NCBI RefSeq assembly: GCF_001886185.1
Contig: NZ_JXLA01000003.1
Span: 1 to 64,000 of the forward strand
Direction of reading: 5' to 3'
DNA from: Enterococcus raffinosus
Lineage (GTDB): Bacteria; Bacillota; Bacilli; Lactobacillales; Enterococcaceae
DNA: 64,000 nt
Below, one piece after another: positions 41,968 through 50,973 of the stretch. The position numbers were made by a program, and so were the translations under genes. Every line of letters begins with the position of its first letter. The stretch's first letter is position 1. Below the pieces are notes generated by a model. That model worked only from the letters and a program-made list of their open reading frames with translations, did no database searches and had not been told where the DNA came from.

Positions 41968-42663
41968 ATGAATTATGAATTATCCGAAAGTACTTTTGCG
42001 CCAATCGCGAAGGTCCACCTGCAACAAGGAGAAAAGCTGCGCATCGAACCGGGTGCGATGGTCTATGAGCTTGGTGAGATTGAATTGGAAGGACAAATGA
42101 ACACAAATGGCAAGAAAGGAATTGGCGGGGCCTTAAGCGCTCTAGGTCGCTCAGTAACTAGCGGTGAAAGTTTCTTTATCAGCACAGCGACTGCCCATTC
42201 AAATGAATCGGTGATCGCCATCGCCCCTGCTGTTCCGGGAAAAATCTTTGCATTAGATGTTGGTGCAGAGCATTGGCGCTTAAACACCGGTGCTTTTCTT
42301 GCCAGCGAAGAAAACGTCAATTATCAAATGAAGCGGCAAAAGCTTTCGGGCGCTCTTTTAGGCGGCACTGGCGGACTCTTTGTCATGGAGACAACGGGCA
42401 GCGGACAAATTTTGGTTTCGGCCTTTGGCGACGTTGAAAAGATCGAACTGGATGGCCAATCACCTGTGATCATTGACAATCAACACGTCATCGCATGGAC
42501 GAGTTCGTTGGACTACAATATTCGTGTCGCGTCAGGCACCTTTGGTTTCAAAACTGGCGAAGGCGTCGTAAATGAGTTCCACGGCCGCGGAACCGTATAT
42601 ATTCAAACCCGTAATCTCGAAAGTTTCGCCAGCCATATCAATACCTTCATCCCTAATTCTTAA
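41968..42663 (+). CDS. AIM24 / TIGR00266-family protein (231 aa)
   Basis: Beta-rich protein with N-terminus FAPIAKVHLQQGEKLRIEPG, then GGALSALGRSVTSGESFF and SAFGDVEKIELDGQ. This fits the AIM24/TIGR00266 family, whose bacterial role is not known. Start preceded by GGGAG. Next gene follows 78 bases later. Confidence 0.8.
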   Translation: MNYELSESTFAPIAKVHLQQGEKLRIEPGAMVYELGEIELEGQMNTNGKKGIGGALSALGRSVTSGESFFISTATAHSNESVIAIAPAVPGKIFALDVGAEHWRLNTGAFLASEENVNYQMKRQKLSGALLGGTGGLFVMETTGSGQILVSAFGDVEKIELDGQSPVIIDNQHVIAWTSSLDYNIRVASGTFGFKTGEGVVNEFHGRGTVYIQTRNLESFASHINTFIPNS

Positions 42664-42740
42664 AGATTGCAAGACAGGATTGTAACTAGAAGAAAGAACA
42701 GGTAAAATATGATGGATACTGTTGCAGAAAGCTGGTTAAT

Positions 42741-44513
42741 ATGACTGATAATAATACACACGAAAACGAGTTCCGAGAAACACCCTCGCGGATGGCTCGT
42801 TATCATACCGAAGCGGCCGCACCGCCGAAAAAGGAAAGAAAAAGGAAAGCCGTTCAAGTAACAGAGGTTGAGCCGACCGAACCCGTCGCGCCGCAACCTA
42901 AAAAACAAGCAACGGCACAAGAAAAAATGGTGCAAAGCACCGCATGGCTGACCGTCGGCAACATCTTTTCCCGACTATTAGGAGCGGTTTACGTTATTCC
43001 ATGGATCGCTTGGATGCAGCCTCATGGGTTGGAGGCCAATTATTTATACACAAAAGGGTATAACGTTTATGCCCTCTTTCTGATGATCTCGACCGCTGGG
43101 ATTCCAGCGGCGGTAGCGAAGCAGACCGCTCGTTATAATTCTATGAATGAATATGGATTAAGTAAAAAGCTGCTGTTTTATACGATGCGGTTGATGACCA
43201 TCGGCGGGATTATTTGTGCCGCCATCATGTTTTTGGGCGCCCCTTATCTTTCTCAAGGAAATGCTGATTTGGTGCCGGTGATGCGATCTTTAAGCGTCGT
43301 ACTACTGATCTTCCCTGCTATGAGTGTGATTCGCGGCTTCTTCCAAGGAAACAACAACATGAAGCCCTACGCGATCTCACAAATTGTCGAACAAATCGCT
43401 CGGGTCTGCTATATGTTGGCTTCGGCTTTTATCATCATGCAGATCAACAACGGCAGCTACAAGACTGCTGTGGTTCACTCGACCTTCGCCGCCTTTATTG
43501 GGGTAGCCTTTGCAATGGGGGTTCTGCTATTCTCACTGCTGAAGGAACGAAGCGCCTTTCGCGAGCTTATTAGAGAAAGTAACAATCAGATCACCTTCTC
43601 TGGCCGACAATTGGTTTTACAGATGATTCAACAAGCGATTCCGTTCATTATCGTGGGAAGTGCCATCAGTATTTTTAAATTGATCGATCAATACTCCTTT
43701 GAAAAAATCATGTCGATCGTGACGGATAATTCCGCTGCCACAAACGCTGATTTATTCGCCTTGATCTCTGCAAACCCGGACAAATTAACAATGGTGGTCA
43801 TCGCGCTAGGTACCGCAATGGCAACCGCTGGTCTGCCATTGATCACAGAACGCTTTACGAAAAAAGATCACCAAGGGTTAGCAAAATTAGTCACGAACAA
43901 TATCCAATTGCTGTTCTTCGTCATGATGCCGGCAACTGTCGGAATGTTCGTTCTGGCGTATCCATTGAACACGCTGTTCTACTGGCCAAATCAATTAGGA
44001 TCGGACTTATTAGCCGCTTCCTGTGTGGTGGGGATCATGATGGGATTATTCATGGTTTGCTCTACTATGCTCCAAGGGTTGGATGGCAATATGCAGGCCG
44101 TCTGGTTTTTAGCGATCGGGATCTTTGTCAAAATCGTCGCGCAGTTCCCACTGACCTTTTTGTTTGAAGCCTATGGGCCACTAATCGCAACCTTTGTTGG
44201 TTTCTTGGTCGCAAACATGTTCCTATTAGACCGCATCCATGTTATCTCACAGTTTCCATTTAGAGAAACCGTGACATCGATCATTAAGGTCACCGTGATG
44301 TCGCTCATCATGGGGGCAGTCGCTTTCGTCGTGAAATTTGGTTGTGAACAATTCTTAAGTGCGGATTCAAAGGTTCAATCAATGATCATTATTTTAATCG
44401 TCGCTGCATTTGGCGGCTTCACCTACATGATCTTAGCACTAAAGACACGCATGGCCGACAAATTATTAGGTCCACGAGTGGACGGCATCCGTCGTCGTTT
44501 ACACATGCGCTAA
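42741..44513 (+). CDS. MurJ/SpoVB-type oligosaccharide flippase (590 aa)
   Basis: About 14 membrane helices, MOP/PST superfamily. A cytosolic basic, Pro-rich N-terminal tail of about 60 residues (with KKERKRKAVQV) precedes the first helix. The core motif SRLLGAVYVIPW and IPAAVAKQTARYNS fit the YtgP/SpoVB group, which moves lipid-linked cell-wall precursors. AGAAAG is only a weak ribosome site. Ends at its own terminator. Confidence 0.85.
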   Translation: MTDNNTHENEFRETPSRMARYHTEAAAPPKKERKRKAVQVTEVEPTEPVAPQPKKQATAQEKMVQSTAWLTVGNIFSRLLGAVYVIPWIAWMQPHGLEANYLYTKGYNVYALFLMISTAGIPAAVAKQTARYNSMNEYGLSKKLLFYTMRLMTIGGIICAAIMFLGAPYLSQGNADLVPVMRSLSVVLLIFPAMSVIRGFFQGNNNMKPYAISQIVEQIARVCYMLASAFIIMQINNGSYKTAVVHSTFAAFIGVAFAMGVLLFSLLKERSAFRELIRESNNQITFSGRQLVLQMIQQAIPFIIVGSAISIFKLIDQYSFEKIMSIVTDNSAATNADLFALISANPDKLTMVVIALGTAMATAGLPLITERFTKKDHQGLAKLVTNNIQLLFFVMMPATVGMFVLAYPLNTLFYWPNQLGSDLLAASCVVGIMMGLFMVCSTMLQGLDGNMQAVWFLAIGIFVKIVAQFPLTFLFEAYGPLIATFVGFLVANMFLLDRIHVISQFPFRETVTSIIKVTVMSLIMGAVAFVVKFGCEQFLSADSKVQSMIIILIVAAFGGFTYMILALKTRMADKLLGPRVDGIRRRLHMR

Positions 44514-44521
44514 ACAGCTTC

Positions 44522-44554
44522 ACTCCCCGCAGATAATTCTGTGGGGAGTTTTTT
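44522..44554 (+). terminator. Terminator of the flippase gene
   Basis: ACTCCCCGC / GTGGGGAGT stem followed by TTTTTT. Confidence 0.85.
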
Positions 44555-44561
44555 GTCTACG

Positions 44562-44597
44562 CAAAAAACAGCTCAAAGCTTACGCTTCGGGCTGTTT
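44562..44597 (-). terminator. Terminator overlapping the end of the ProX-like gene
   Basis: CAGCCCGAAGC / GCTTTGAGCTG stem; the left arm is coding for the last residues (QPEA). Six T residues follow on the minus strand. Confidence 0.7.
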
Positions 44598-45086
44598 TTC
44601 CGGAATGGTTAAATAGTGTGGTTCGATAGACAGGTTCGATAAAAATCGTTGGAAATCACGAAAGGCGATCACCAGTGTCGCTGTATTTATATTGGGATGA
44701 AACCCGATTTTTTCTGATTGATCAATGACCTCATCAATTACCAGCGTAATTCGCTGCTCTCGATCATGAGGCAAAGCCAATGGTGTTACAGAGCCTCGCT
44801 CTAAGCCCAGCAGCTCAAAAAGTTCTGCTTCTGAGGCAAAGGACAATTGCTTTTCTCCCAACTCCTTGGCAAGTGCTTTGATATCCAAACGCTTTTCTCC
44901 AGGACAGATCACAAAATAATAGTGATGACTTTTCTTGCTCTTCATCAATAAATTTTTCACGTCGGTCCCATCAATTGAAAAATCAATCTCTGCCACCGTA
45001 TACACCGCCTTGTGATCCACACGCTCATAAGGAATCTGCCATTTCTCCAGCAGTTGATATACTTCCGTATCCGTCGCTTTGGTCAT
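44580..45086 (-). CDS. Prolyl-tRNA editing-type protein, ProX/PrdX-like (168 aa)
   Basis: Matches the YbaK/ProX superfamily of free-standing editing domains that deacylate mischarged tRNA-Pro. Typical features: VAEIDFSIDGTDVKNLLMKS, LSFASEAELFELLGLERGSVTP and the end GFHPNINTATLVIAF. I use ATG 45086 with AGGTGAGAG upstream. A second small gene precedes it by five bases. Confidence 0.8.
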   Translation of the reverse strand: MTKATDTEVYQLLEKWQIPYERVDHKAVYTVAEIDFSIDGTDVKNLLMKSKKSHHYYFVICPGEKRLDIKALAKELGEKQLSFASEAELFELLGLERGSVTPLALPHDREQRITLVIDEVIDQSEKIGFHPNINTATLVIAFRDFQRFLSNLSIEPHYLTIPEKQPEA

Positions 45087-45091
45087 TTCTC

Positions 45092-45550
45092 TCACCTGCT
45101 TTCTTTTAAAAGATTGCGCCACGTAATGATGGTTTTATTGACGTGATTCAATACTTCTAATTCCAGCTTTTTCGTATCTGACACGTCGCGCTGCTGGAAG
45201 CCCTCCAATGTCTCATAATTTTCTTCCAGCAACGCTGGGATGGCTTTATTTGACTCTGAAGGAATCAAGCTGCCTGCTTCGGCCTTCAACTGCTTAACCA
45301 CGATCGGGGTCGTTTCTTGAAAATAGGCGTAGCCGTATGTATTCAGATTTTTTTTATAAGATTGCAGCGTAGCCAGTGAAGCTTCCAAAACGGCCCAGCC
45401 ATCCGCCGTCCGTTCTGGTGCTTGGACAACTTCCTTTCGCTGCTGCGGTTTTTCTTTTCGTTTTATGGCCCACCGCGTAATTAAAAAAGTCGCTAAACAA
45501 ACAACCACGTTCGAAAGCAAGACTTCTGGGCGCAAAAGATTCTCAATCAT
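45092..45550 (-). CDS. Hypothetical membrane-anchored protein (152 aa)
   Basis: One N-terminal membrane helix (VVVCLATFLITRWAI) and a cytosolic helical domain. AGAGG lies 11 bases before the ATG. It forms an operon with the editing protein. Function unknown. Confidence 0.6.
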   Translation of the reverse strand: MIENLLRPEVLLSNVVVCLATFLITRWAIKRKEKPQQRKEVVQAPERTADGWAVLEASLATLQSYKKNLNTYGYAYFQETTPIVVKQLKAEAGSLIPSESNKAIPALLEENYETLEGFQQRDVSDTKKLELEVLNHVNKTIITWRNLLKESR

Positions 45551-45701
45551 GACGTTCACTTCCTCTAAGAGATGATACCATTATACCGAAATCCTTCAAG
45601 TTAAGGGAACGATTTTTCTAAAAAGATCTAGACGATATTTATGAGAGAAGTGGTTGGCTTCAAGAAATCCCCCTTCTTCCGAAGAAGTTGCCATTTGTTC
45701 G

Positions 45702-45738
45702 TAAAAAGGGAGAGGACAAAAGCTTTTTGTCCTCTCCT
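45702..45738 (-). terminator. Terminator of the trans-sulfuration gene
   Basis: Long perfect stem GGAGAGGACAAAA / TTTTGTCCTCTCC, followed on the minus strand by CTTTTTAC. Confidence 0.85.
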
Positions 45739-45744
45739 ATCCTC

Positions 45745-46899
45745 TTATTTTACAGTTAAGCGAACTTTTGTAAGAGCCTGCTCTAAATCCTCGATCAAAT
45801 CCTCAGTATCCTCGATCCCTACAGACAGCCGCAGCAGTCCTTCGGTTACACCTTGTTTGTCGCGCTCTTCTTTTGGCACACAGGCGTGACTCATAGTGAT
45901 CGGATAGGATAGAATAGATTCGACACCCCCTAGACTCACCGCCGCGATCGGCAGCTGCAACGCATCCGCAAACGTATAAACAGCTTCCTGATTCGCCAGC
46001 TCAAAAGACAGTACCGCTCCACCGCTAGTGGCTTGACGTTTATGAACTTCATGACCTGGATGGCTTGGCAGTCCTGGATAATGAACCTTTTGTACCACCG
46101 GATGCTTTTCTAGCATTTCACTGATCTTCTCAGCGCTGCGGGCACTCTGCTCCATCCGCAAACTCATGGTTTTCAAGCCCCGCATGGTCAGCCAGCAGTC
46201 CTCTACGCCTAAGATGCCGCCTAGAACTTTTTGCTGCAGCTTGATTTGAGTATGCCATTCCTCATCATTTGTTACGACCAATCCTGCTACCACATCGCTG
46301 TGACCATTGATGAATTTCGTGGCACTGTGGATCACAACATCTACCCCTAAAGCCAATGGTTTCTGAAATTGCGGTGTCATAAAGGTATTGTCGATGATGG
46401 TTACTAAATGATGGTCTTTAGCCAGCGCCACCACCCCCGCGATATCAGTCACCGAAAGCAACGGGTTCGAAGGAGTCTCCAAATAAAGACCGCGGGTGTT
46501 TGGTCGAATCGCATGCTTCCAATCCGTAAGATCAGTCTCATCAACGAAGGTCACTTCAATACCGAAGCGATTCATCACTTCATTGACTAACTGGAAGGTC
46601 CCTCCATAAATACTTTTACACATCACTAGATGATCGCCTTGATTAAAACTCAACAGCACCGCCGAGATCGCGCCCATTCCCGAGGCGAAGGCTGTTGCAT
46701 ATTTTCCTTCTTCTAAAGCCGCGACAGCCTCTTCTAAAGCCGTTCTCGTTGGATTGCCGAAACGGGAATACGTATACGCTTGTCCCTCTTTAATAGATGC
46801 TTGCTTAAAGGTTGAACATTGGTAAATCGGAATGGATGAAGCGCCAGTCTCTTCATCAAACGCATGATAGCCATGAATCAGCTTTGTCTTATCTTTCAT
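45745..46899 (-). CDS. metB: Cystathionine gamma-synthase / beta- or gamma-lyase family PLP enzyme (384 aa)
   Basis: PLP-dependent Cys/Met trans-sulfuration enzyme. The PLP Lys is in HSATKFINGHSD (about residue 196); YSRFGNPTR and ETPSNPLL are conserved family segments. Which of synthase or lyase is not decided by sequence. ATG 46899 has GGGGG seven bases upstream. Single-gene unit. No clear leader element was seen in 46903-47019. Confidence 0.85.
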   Translation of the reverse strand: MKDKTKLIHGYHAFDEETGASSIPIYQCSTFKQASIKEGQAYTYSRFGNPTRTALEEAVAALEEGKYATAFASGMGAISAVLLSFNQGDHLVMCKSIYGGTFQLVNEVMNRFGIEVTFVDETDLTDWKHAIRPNTRGLYLETPSNPLLSVTDIAGVVALAKDHHLVTIIDNTFMTPQFQKPLALGVDVVIHSATKFINGHSDVVAGLVVTNDEEWHTQIKLQQKVLGGILGVEDCWLTMRGLKTMSLRMEQSARSAEKISEMLEKHPVVQKVHYPGLPSHPGHEVHKRQATSGGAVLSFELANQEAVYTFADALQLPIAAVSLGGVESILSYPITMSHACVPKEERDKQGVTEGLLRLSVGIEDTEDLIEDLEQALTKVRLTVK

Positions 46900-47019
46900 C
46901 ACAAATCCCCCTTAGTCATTACTCACAGGATTAGCTTAACACTATTTAAAGCGTTTTCATCATTTTTGGATGAATTCCCATAAGAAACTTAGCTTATTTT
47001 TAGGAATTCTTGGCGCTTT

Positions 47020-48129
47020 TTAATGGATAAAGAAATAAAAGATCGTTCCCAAGAACAGAAGCAGACCAAAATTGACCACACTAAACAAACCAAGGAACTT
47101 CTTCGTCTCATTCGGATAATACGTGCGAAACAAATTGTAGCCGATCAGGTTGGCTAAGGAGGCTAATAGTGTCCCTAACCCGCCGATATTTACACCTAGA
47201 ATAACCGCTTGCTGATTCGAAGTAAAAGGCGCGATTAAAAAGGCTGCGGGGACATTGGAAATGACCTGACTCAAGCCTAACCCTGCCAAATAAATTTGTT
47301 TGCCGCTTAACGCTTGTAAAAAGCGTTTGATAAACTCAGCATCGCCGATATTTCCCACGATGATAAAAAAACAGACAAAGGTCAGCAGCAAGCCATAATC
47401 CACTTTACGAAATAATTCCCGTCGATAAAACCAGACAATCAAAGCGATAACTGGAATGACCCACTGATAAGGCAAGACATTCAGAACCACCAAAATCATC
47501 ACTAGCATCAGCCCGATTAATAAAGACGTTTCTCTACGGTCAAACTGATTCTCTTTCAGCTCGATTTCCTTCAAGGATTCCTTTGCTACCAGTAGAGTCA
47601 AAAGGAATAATGAGAAGAAACTAAATAGTAAAACCAAAGACATCCAGCTCAAAAACTGACCCAATGGCACCTGATAGTAATCATATAAATATAGATTTTG
47701 CGGATTACCAAAAGGGAAGAAACTGCTGCCCAAATTTGCCGCAACGATGATCAACACACTACCTAGCAAACGCCCCTTAAATTTCGGCAATACCGAAAGC
47801 AGCTTAAAATAAATCGGCAGCAAGGTCAAAATCGCCACATCATTCGTTAAAAACATCGAACCAACCAATGATAGAAGGATCATTAACTGAACCAACTGCC
47901 GGCTGTTTTTTGAATAGTGAAGTAATTTTTGCGCGACGAATCGCAGCAGTCCCACTTGCTCGAAGCCTTGAATCAACAGCATTAAACCAAACAGGCTGAA
48001 GATTACCTTATAGTCAATGAAAGCTGCTGAAAAGCGCCCAATCAAGCAACTGATGATGGCTAACAGCAGCGAGATAGTGAGTAACATATTCTTACGAAAA
48101 TAATTTTCTAACTTCTTTATTAGTCTCAC
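47020..48129 (-). CDS. SLC13/CitMHS-like anion permease (369 aa)
   Basis: About 10 membrane helices, ion-transporter superfamily. FLTNDVAILTLLP and LGSSFFPFGNPQN are two of the hallmark stretches, with NVPAAFL later. The substrate may be a carboxylate or another anion. It lacks neighbours that would narrow the role. Confidence 0.75.
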   Translation of the reverse strand: MRLIKKLENYFRKNMLLTISLLLAIISCLIGRFSAAFIDYKVIFSLFGLMLLIQGFEQVGLLRFVAQKLLHYSKNSRQLVQLMILLSLVGSMFLTNDVAILTLLPIYFKLLSVLPKFKGRLLGSVLIIVAANLGSSFFPFGNPQNLYLYDYYQVPLGQFLSWMSLVLLFSFFSLFLLTLLVAKESLKEIELKENQFDRRETSLLIGLMLVMILVVLNVLPYQWVIPVIALIVWFYRRELFRKVDYGLLLTFVCFFIIVGNIGDAEFIKRFLQALSGKQIYLAGLGLSQVISNVPAAFLIAPFTSNQQAVILGVNIGGLGTLLASLANLIGYNLFRTYYPNETKKFLGLFSVVNFGLLLFLGTIFYFFIH

Positions 48130-48166
48130 CTCCCTTATTAGAATACCTCAGAGACTAAAATTTAAA

Positions 48167-48252
48167 CAAAAAAAGACTCTCGAATTGAACTGATCCACAA
48201 AAGTCAGACCAAAAATCTAACTTATGGCTTGCAATTCACGATTCAAGAGGTC
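48167..48252 (-). terminator. Long terminator hairpin of the HAAS gene
   Basis: On the minus strand CTCTTGAAT pairs with ATTCGAGAG across an ~60-base interval, then TCTTTTTTTG. The size of the loop is unusual and further structure is likely. Confidence 0.55.
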
Positions 48253-48259
48253 TTTTCTT

Positions 48260-49300
48260 TTATGCACTTTTTCGATAGTAATTATCTTGAAAAGAGACCA
48301 CTTTTGCCCGATGAAAAAAGACAGCAATGATTTGAATCAGCGATATGACAACGATGATCCCCGCTAGGATCAGTCTGATCTTCCCAGTTTCCCCGATCGA
48401 TATATAATGAATGATGTCTCCTTCTGACCACGTCCGTTCGCTAAGAGAAGCAACCAATTCAGAGCTAAAAATATTTCTATGCATCAGCAGAAACGCCCAC
48501 ATGACAGCGGTGATCGCATTATCCGCAATGACCCAGGCGCATACTCGATTGGTCCAACGGCGGTCGAGCAGCTTATAGATATTAGCAATTACAGTCAATG
48601 CGATTCCGACGATCAAGACAGGAATTAGAAAGAAAACAAAACTATCGCTGAATAACGGTTCATCAATGATTCCAGTACCTGAAATGAAAGAACCGCTTGG
48701 CAAAATATCCAGCGCCCATAAGATCAATAAACCACCAAATAAAATGGTCACAGCCAATTCGGCAACCGCATCAGAGATCGGAATAAGTTTTTCGACAGTA
48801 ACAGGTGCCAGATCTGACAATTTCCACTCTGCATCTTTGCGTTTTTCAAAGATACCCGTTCGTTCTGCGATTACAAAACCGATCGTTGTCCAGACCAACG
48901 TTTGCAGCACTCCTGAAACACCGCTATTAATTCCACTCTGGAAAATAGTTTGGACAATTTTATTCACAGATTGATTGTCTCCTTGGAGAACCTCAAAGGC
49001 TCCCGTCACAGCTCCAATGATTGCTGTCAAGATCCCAACAATCGGAACCAATAGTTTCAAGAGCCGAATATATTCATTGTAAACTTGTGGAGAAATCAAG
49101 TAGCGCGGATTTTGTCGGTATTCTTCAGCCAAAGCTGCGGGCGAACCCATCTTTTGCAGCACTTGCTCTATTTCTGCTTCACTTGGATTATCCGACAGCA
49201 TATCATAGATATTACTTCTTAACTCTCGTTCTACTTCAGCCCGTTCCTTCTCCGGCAGGTGTTCTACCACCGCGAAGACGTAGCGATCAATCCAATTCTC
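48260..49300 (-). CDS. HAAS/DUF1700-domain membrane protein (346 aa)
   Basis: N-terminal ~80 residues fit HAAS (DRYVFAVVEHLPEKERAEVE), followed by several membrane helices. HAAS proteins are usually encoded next to PadR regulators and may respond with them to envelope stress. ATG 49300 follows GGGGGAG. It starts five bases after the PadR stop. Confidence 0.75.
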   Translation of the reverse strand, partial: ENWIDRYVFAVVEHLPEKERAEVERELRSNIYDMLSDNPSEAEIEQVLQKMGSPAALAEEYRQNPRYLISPQVYNEYIRLLKLLVPIVGILTAIIGAVTGAFEVLQGDNQSVNKIVQTIFQSGINSGVSGVLQTLVWTTIGFVIAERTGIFEKRKDAEWKLSDLAPVTVEKLIPISDAVAELAVTILFGGLLILWALDILPSGSFISGTGIIDEPLFSDSFVFFLIPVLIVGIALTVIANIYKLLDRRWTNRVCAWVIADNAITAVMWAFLLMHRNIFSSELVASLSERTWSEGDIIHYISIGETGKIRLILAGIIVVISLIQIIAVFFHRAKVVSFQDNYYRKSA

Positions 49301-49305
49301 CATTT

Positions 49306-49641
49306 TTATCTCCCCCGATAGATTTCTGCAATATTCTTTTGCATTTTCTTCCATTCCTCCAACAACTCAGACCTCACTTCTAGCCCTATTGGACTGATAG
49401 AATAATACTTACGCGGTCTACTCTCGGTCGTATCCCAGTCACTTACCAGCAGCTCCTGCTTCTCAAGACGTCGCAGTAAAGGGTAAAGTGTGTTTGCTTC
49501 GATCTCGATCCCTTTTTCCTGCATTGTCTGTAAAAGCGCATAGCCGTAATGAGGTGTCGTTAAGCTGCCTAAAACAGCCAAAACCAAACTCCCTCTCTTT
49601 AATTCTGTCACATAGTTCTGAACAATATCTTTGTCTGACAT
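49306..49641 (-). CDS. PadR-family regulator (111 aa)
   Basis: Winged-helix PadR fold: VLGSLTTPHYGYALLQTMQ, ANTLYPLLRRLEKQELLVSDW and PRKYYSISPIG are typical. It precedes the HAAS gene in one operon. Promoter and probable operator lie just upstream. Confidence 0.88.
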   Translation of the reverse strand: MSDKDIVQNYVTELKRGSLVLAVLGSLTTPHYGYALLQTMQEKGIEIEANTLYPLLRRLEKQELLVSDWDTTESRPRKYYSISPIGLEVRSELLEEWKKMQKNIAEIYRGR

Positions 49642-49661
49642 ATGATCACCTCTTCACACTC

Positions 49662-49691
49662 ATTATACTGTGTGATACACATCATAGTCAA
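49662..49691 (-). promoter_or_regulatory. padR promoter with operator
   Basis: TTGACT (49691-49686), 18 bases, TATAAT (49667-49662). A palindrome TGTGTGATACACA (49669-49681) fills the spacer and is a probable PadR binding site, giving autoregulation. Confidence 0.6.
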
Positions 49692-49710
49692 CAGCATAAT
49701 ATTGTTAAAA

Positions 49711-49740
49711 AGAAAAAAACTCCCGAAAAATTCGAGAGTT
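49711..49740 (-). terminator. Terminator of the ser operon
   Basis: AACTCTCGAA / TTCGGGAGTT stem, one wobble, followed by TTTTTTTC on the minus strand. Confidence 0.75.
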
Positions 49741-49746
49741 CAATGT

Positions 49747-50973
49747 TTATTTTGTTTCTAAATCATGCAGGAACAAGCCGCTTAAAAGCTTTGGTTCAAA
49801 CCATGTCGATTTCGGCGGCATGATTTTCTTCGCATCGGCCACATCTAAAAGATCGGTCATTTGCGTTGGATACATTGAAAAGGCTAGCTTCCAATCGCCG
49901 GAGTCAACTAGTTTTTCCAGCTCTTCCGTTCCCCGAATACCGCCGACAAAGTCGATGCGTTTATCAGTGCGAATATCCATGATCTCAAAAATATCTTCTA
50001 AGACATATTTTTGCAGCAAGGCTACATCCAGTTTTTCTACTGGATCATTGGGCACCTTTTCAGGTTTGATGCTTAAAGTATACCAAGCAGTTCCGTCATA
50101 CAGCTGGCAATCGCCGGCTTTTACAGGCTTTTTGACACCTGTTTTTTCGACCTGATAATTTTCACTCAAACGATCCATGAAGTCAGCGGGTGGCGCAGTT
50201 TTCAACACGCGGTTGTACTCCCAGATCGCTAATTCATCCTCTGGGAAAATAATCGACAAGAACTGTTCTGTCTCAGGATTTTGCTCGCCAGATTCTCGTT
50301 TTTCCAAGCCAATCTTCACGGCGGATTCAGTACGATGGTGTCCGTCTGCGATATACAAAGCATCCACAGCTGTAAATAGCGTCGTCAATTTTTCAATGGT
50401 CGCTTTTTGATCCACCACCCAAACACGATGCGTCACCTCGTGGTAGCTGGTGAAGTCGTAGACAGGTGCATGTTCTTTTTGCCAGTTTTTGACGATGGCT
50501 TGAATTTCTTCCTGCGGACGATAACTCAAGAAAATCGGACTCGTATTGGCATCACAGGTGCGAATGTGGTTCATACGGTCGATTTCTTTTTCATGGCGCG
50601 TAAACTCGTGTTTCTTGATTTTTTCATCGATATAGTCGCTGATGGCTGTACAGGCTACGATCCCGGTTTGGCTGCGGCCATCCATCACCAATTCATATAA
50701 GTAGAAATAGTCTGCGTCTTCCTTGAACAACCAGCCTTTTTCTAAAAACATGGCTAAGTTATCTGCCGCTTTTTGATAAACCTGCTGGTCATAAGGCGAA
50801 AGCTCCGCCGGCAAATCAATCTCCGCTTTATCGATATGAAAATAGCTGTAAGGATTATCTGCTGCTAAATCTTTGGCTTCCTGGGAATTCACCACATCGT
50901 AGGGCAATGCCGCTACCTTATCAGCCAAATCTTTCGCTGGACGAATTCCTTTAAAAGGATGAACTTGTACCAT
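49747..50973 (-). CDS. DUF1015-family protein in the serine operon (408 aa)
   Basis: Matches DUF1015 (COG4198): HPFKGIRPAKDLADKVAALP, then NPYSYFHIDKAE, ALYIADGHHRTESAVK and the acidic C-terminus. The family commonly follows serA. It overlaps the serA stop by one base (TAATG), so it is translated with it. Biochemical role not known. Confidence 0.85.
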   Translation of the reverse strand: MVQVHPFKGIRPAKDLADKVAALPYDVVNSQEAKDLAADNPYSYFHIDKAEIDLPAELSPYDQQVYQKAADNLAMFLEKGWLFKEDADYFYLYELVMDGRSQTGIVACTAISDYIDEKIKKHEFTRHEKEIDRMNHIRTCDANTSPIFLSYRPQEEIQAIVKNWQKEHAPVYDFTSYHEVTHRVWVVDQKATIEKLTTLFTAVDALYIADGHHRTESAVKIGLEKRESGEQNPETEQFLSIIFPEDELAIWEYNRVLKTAPPADFMDRLSENYQVEKTGVKKPVKAGDCQLYDGTAWYTLSIKPEKVPNDPVEKLDVALLQKYVLEDIFEIMDIRTDKRIDFVGGIRGTEELEKLVDSGDWKLAFSMYPTQMTDLLDVADAKKIMPPKSTWFEPKLLSGLFLHDLETK

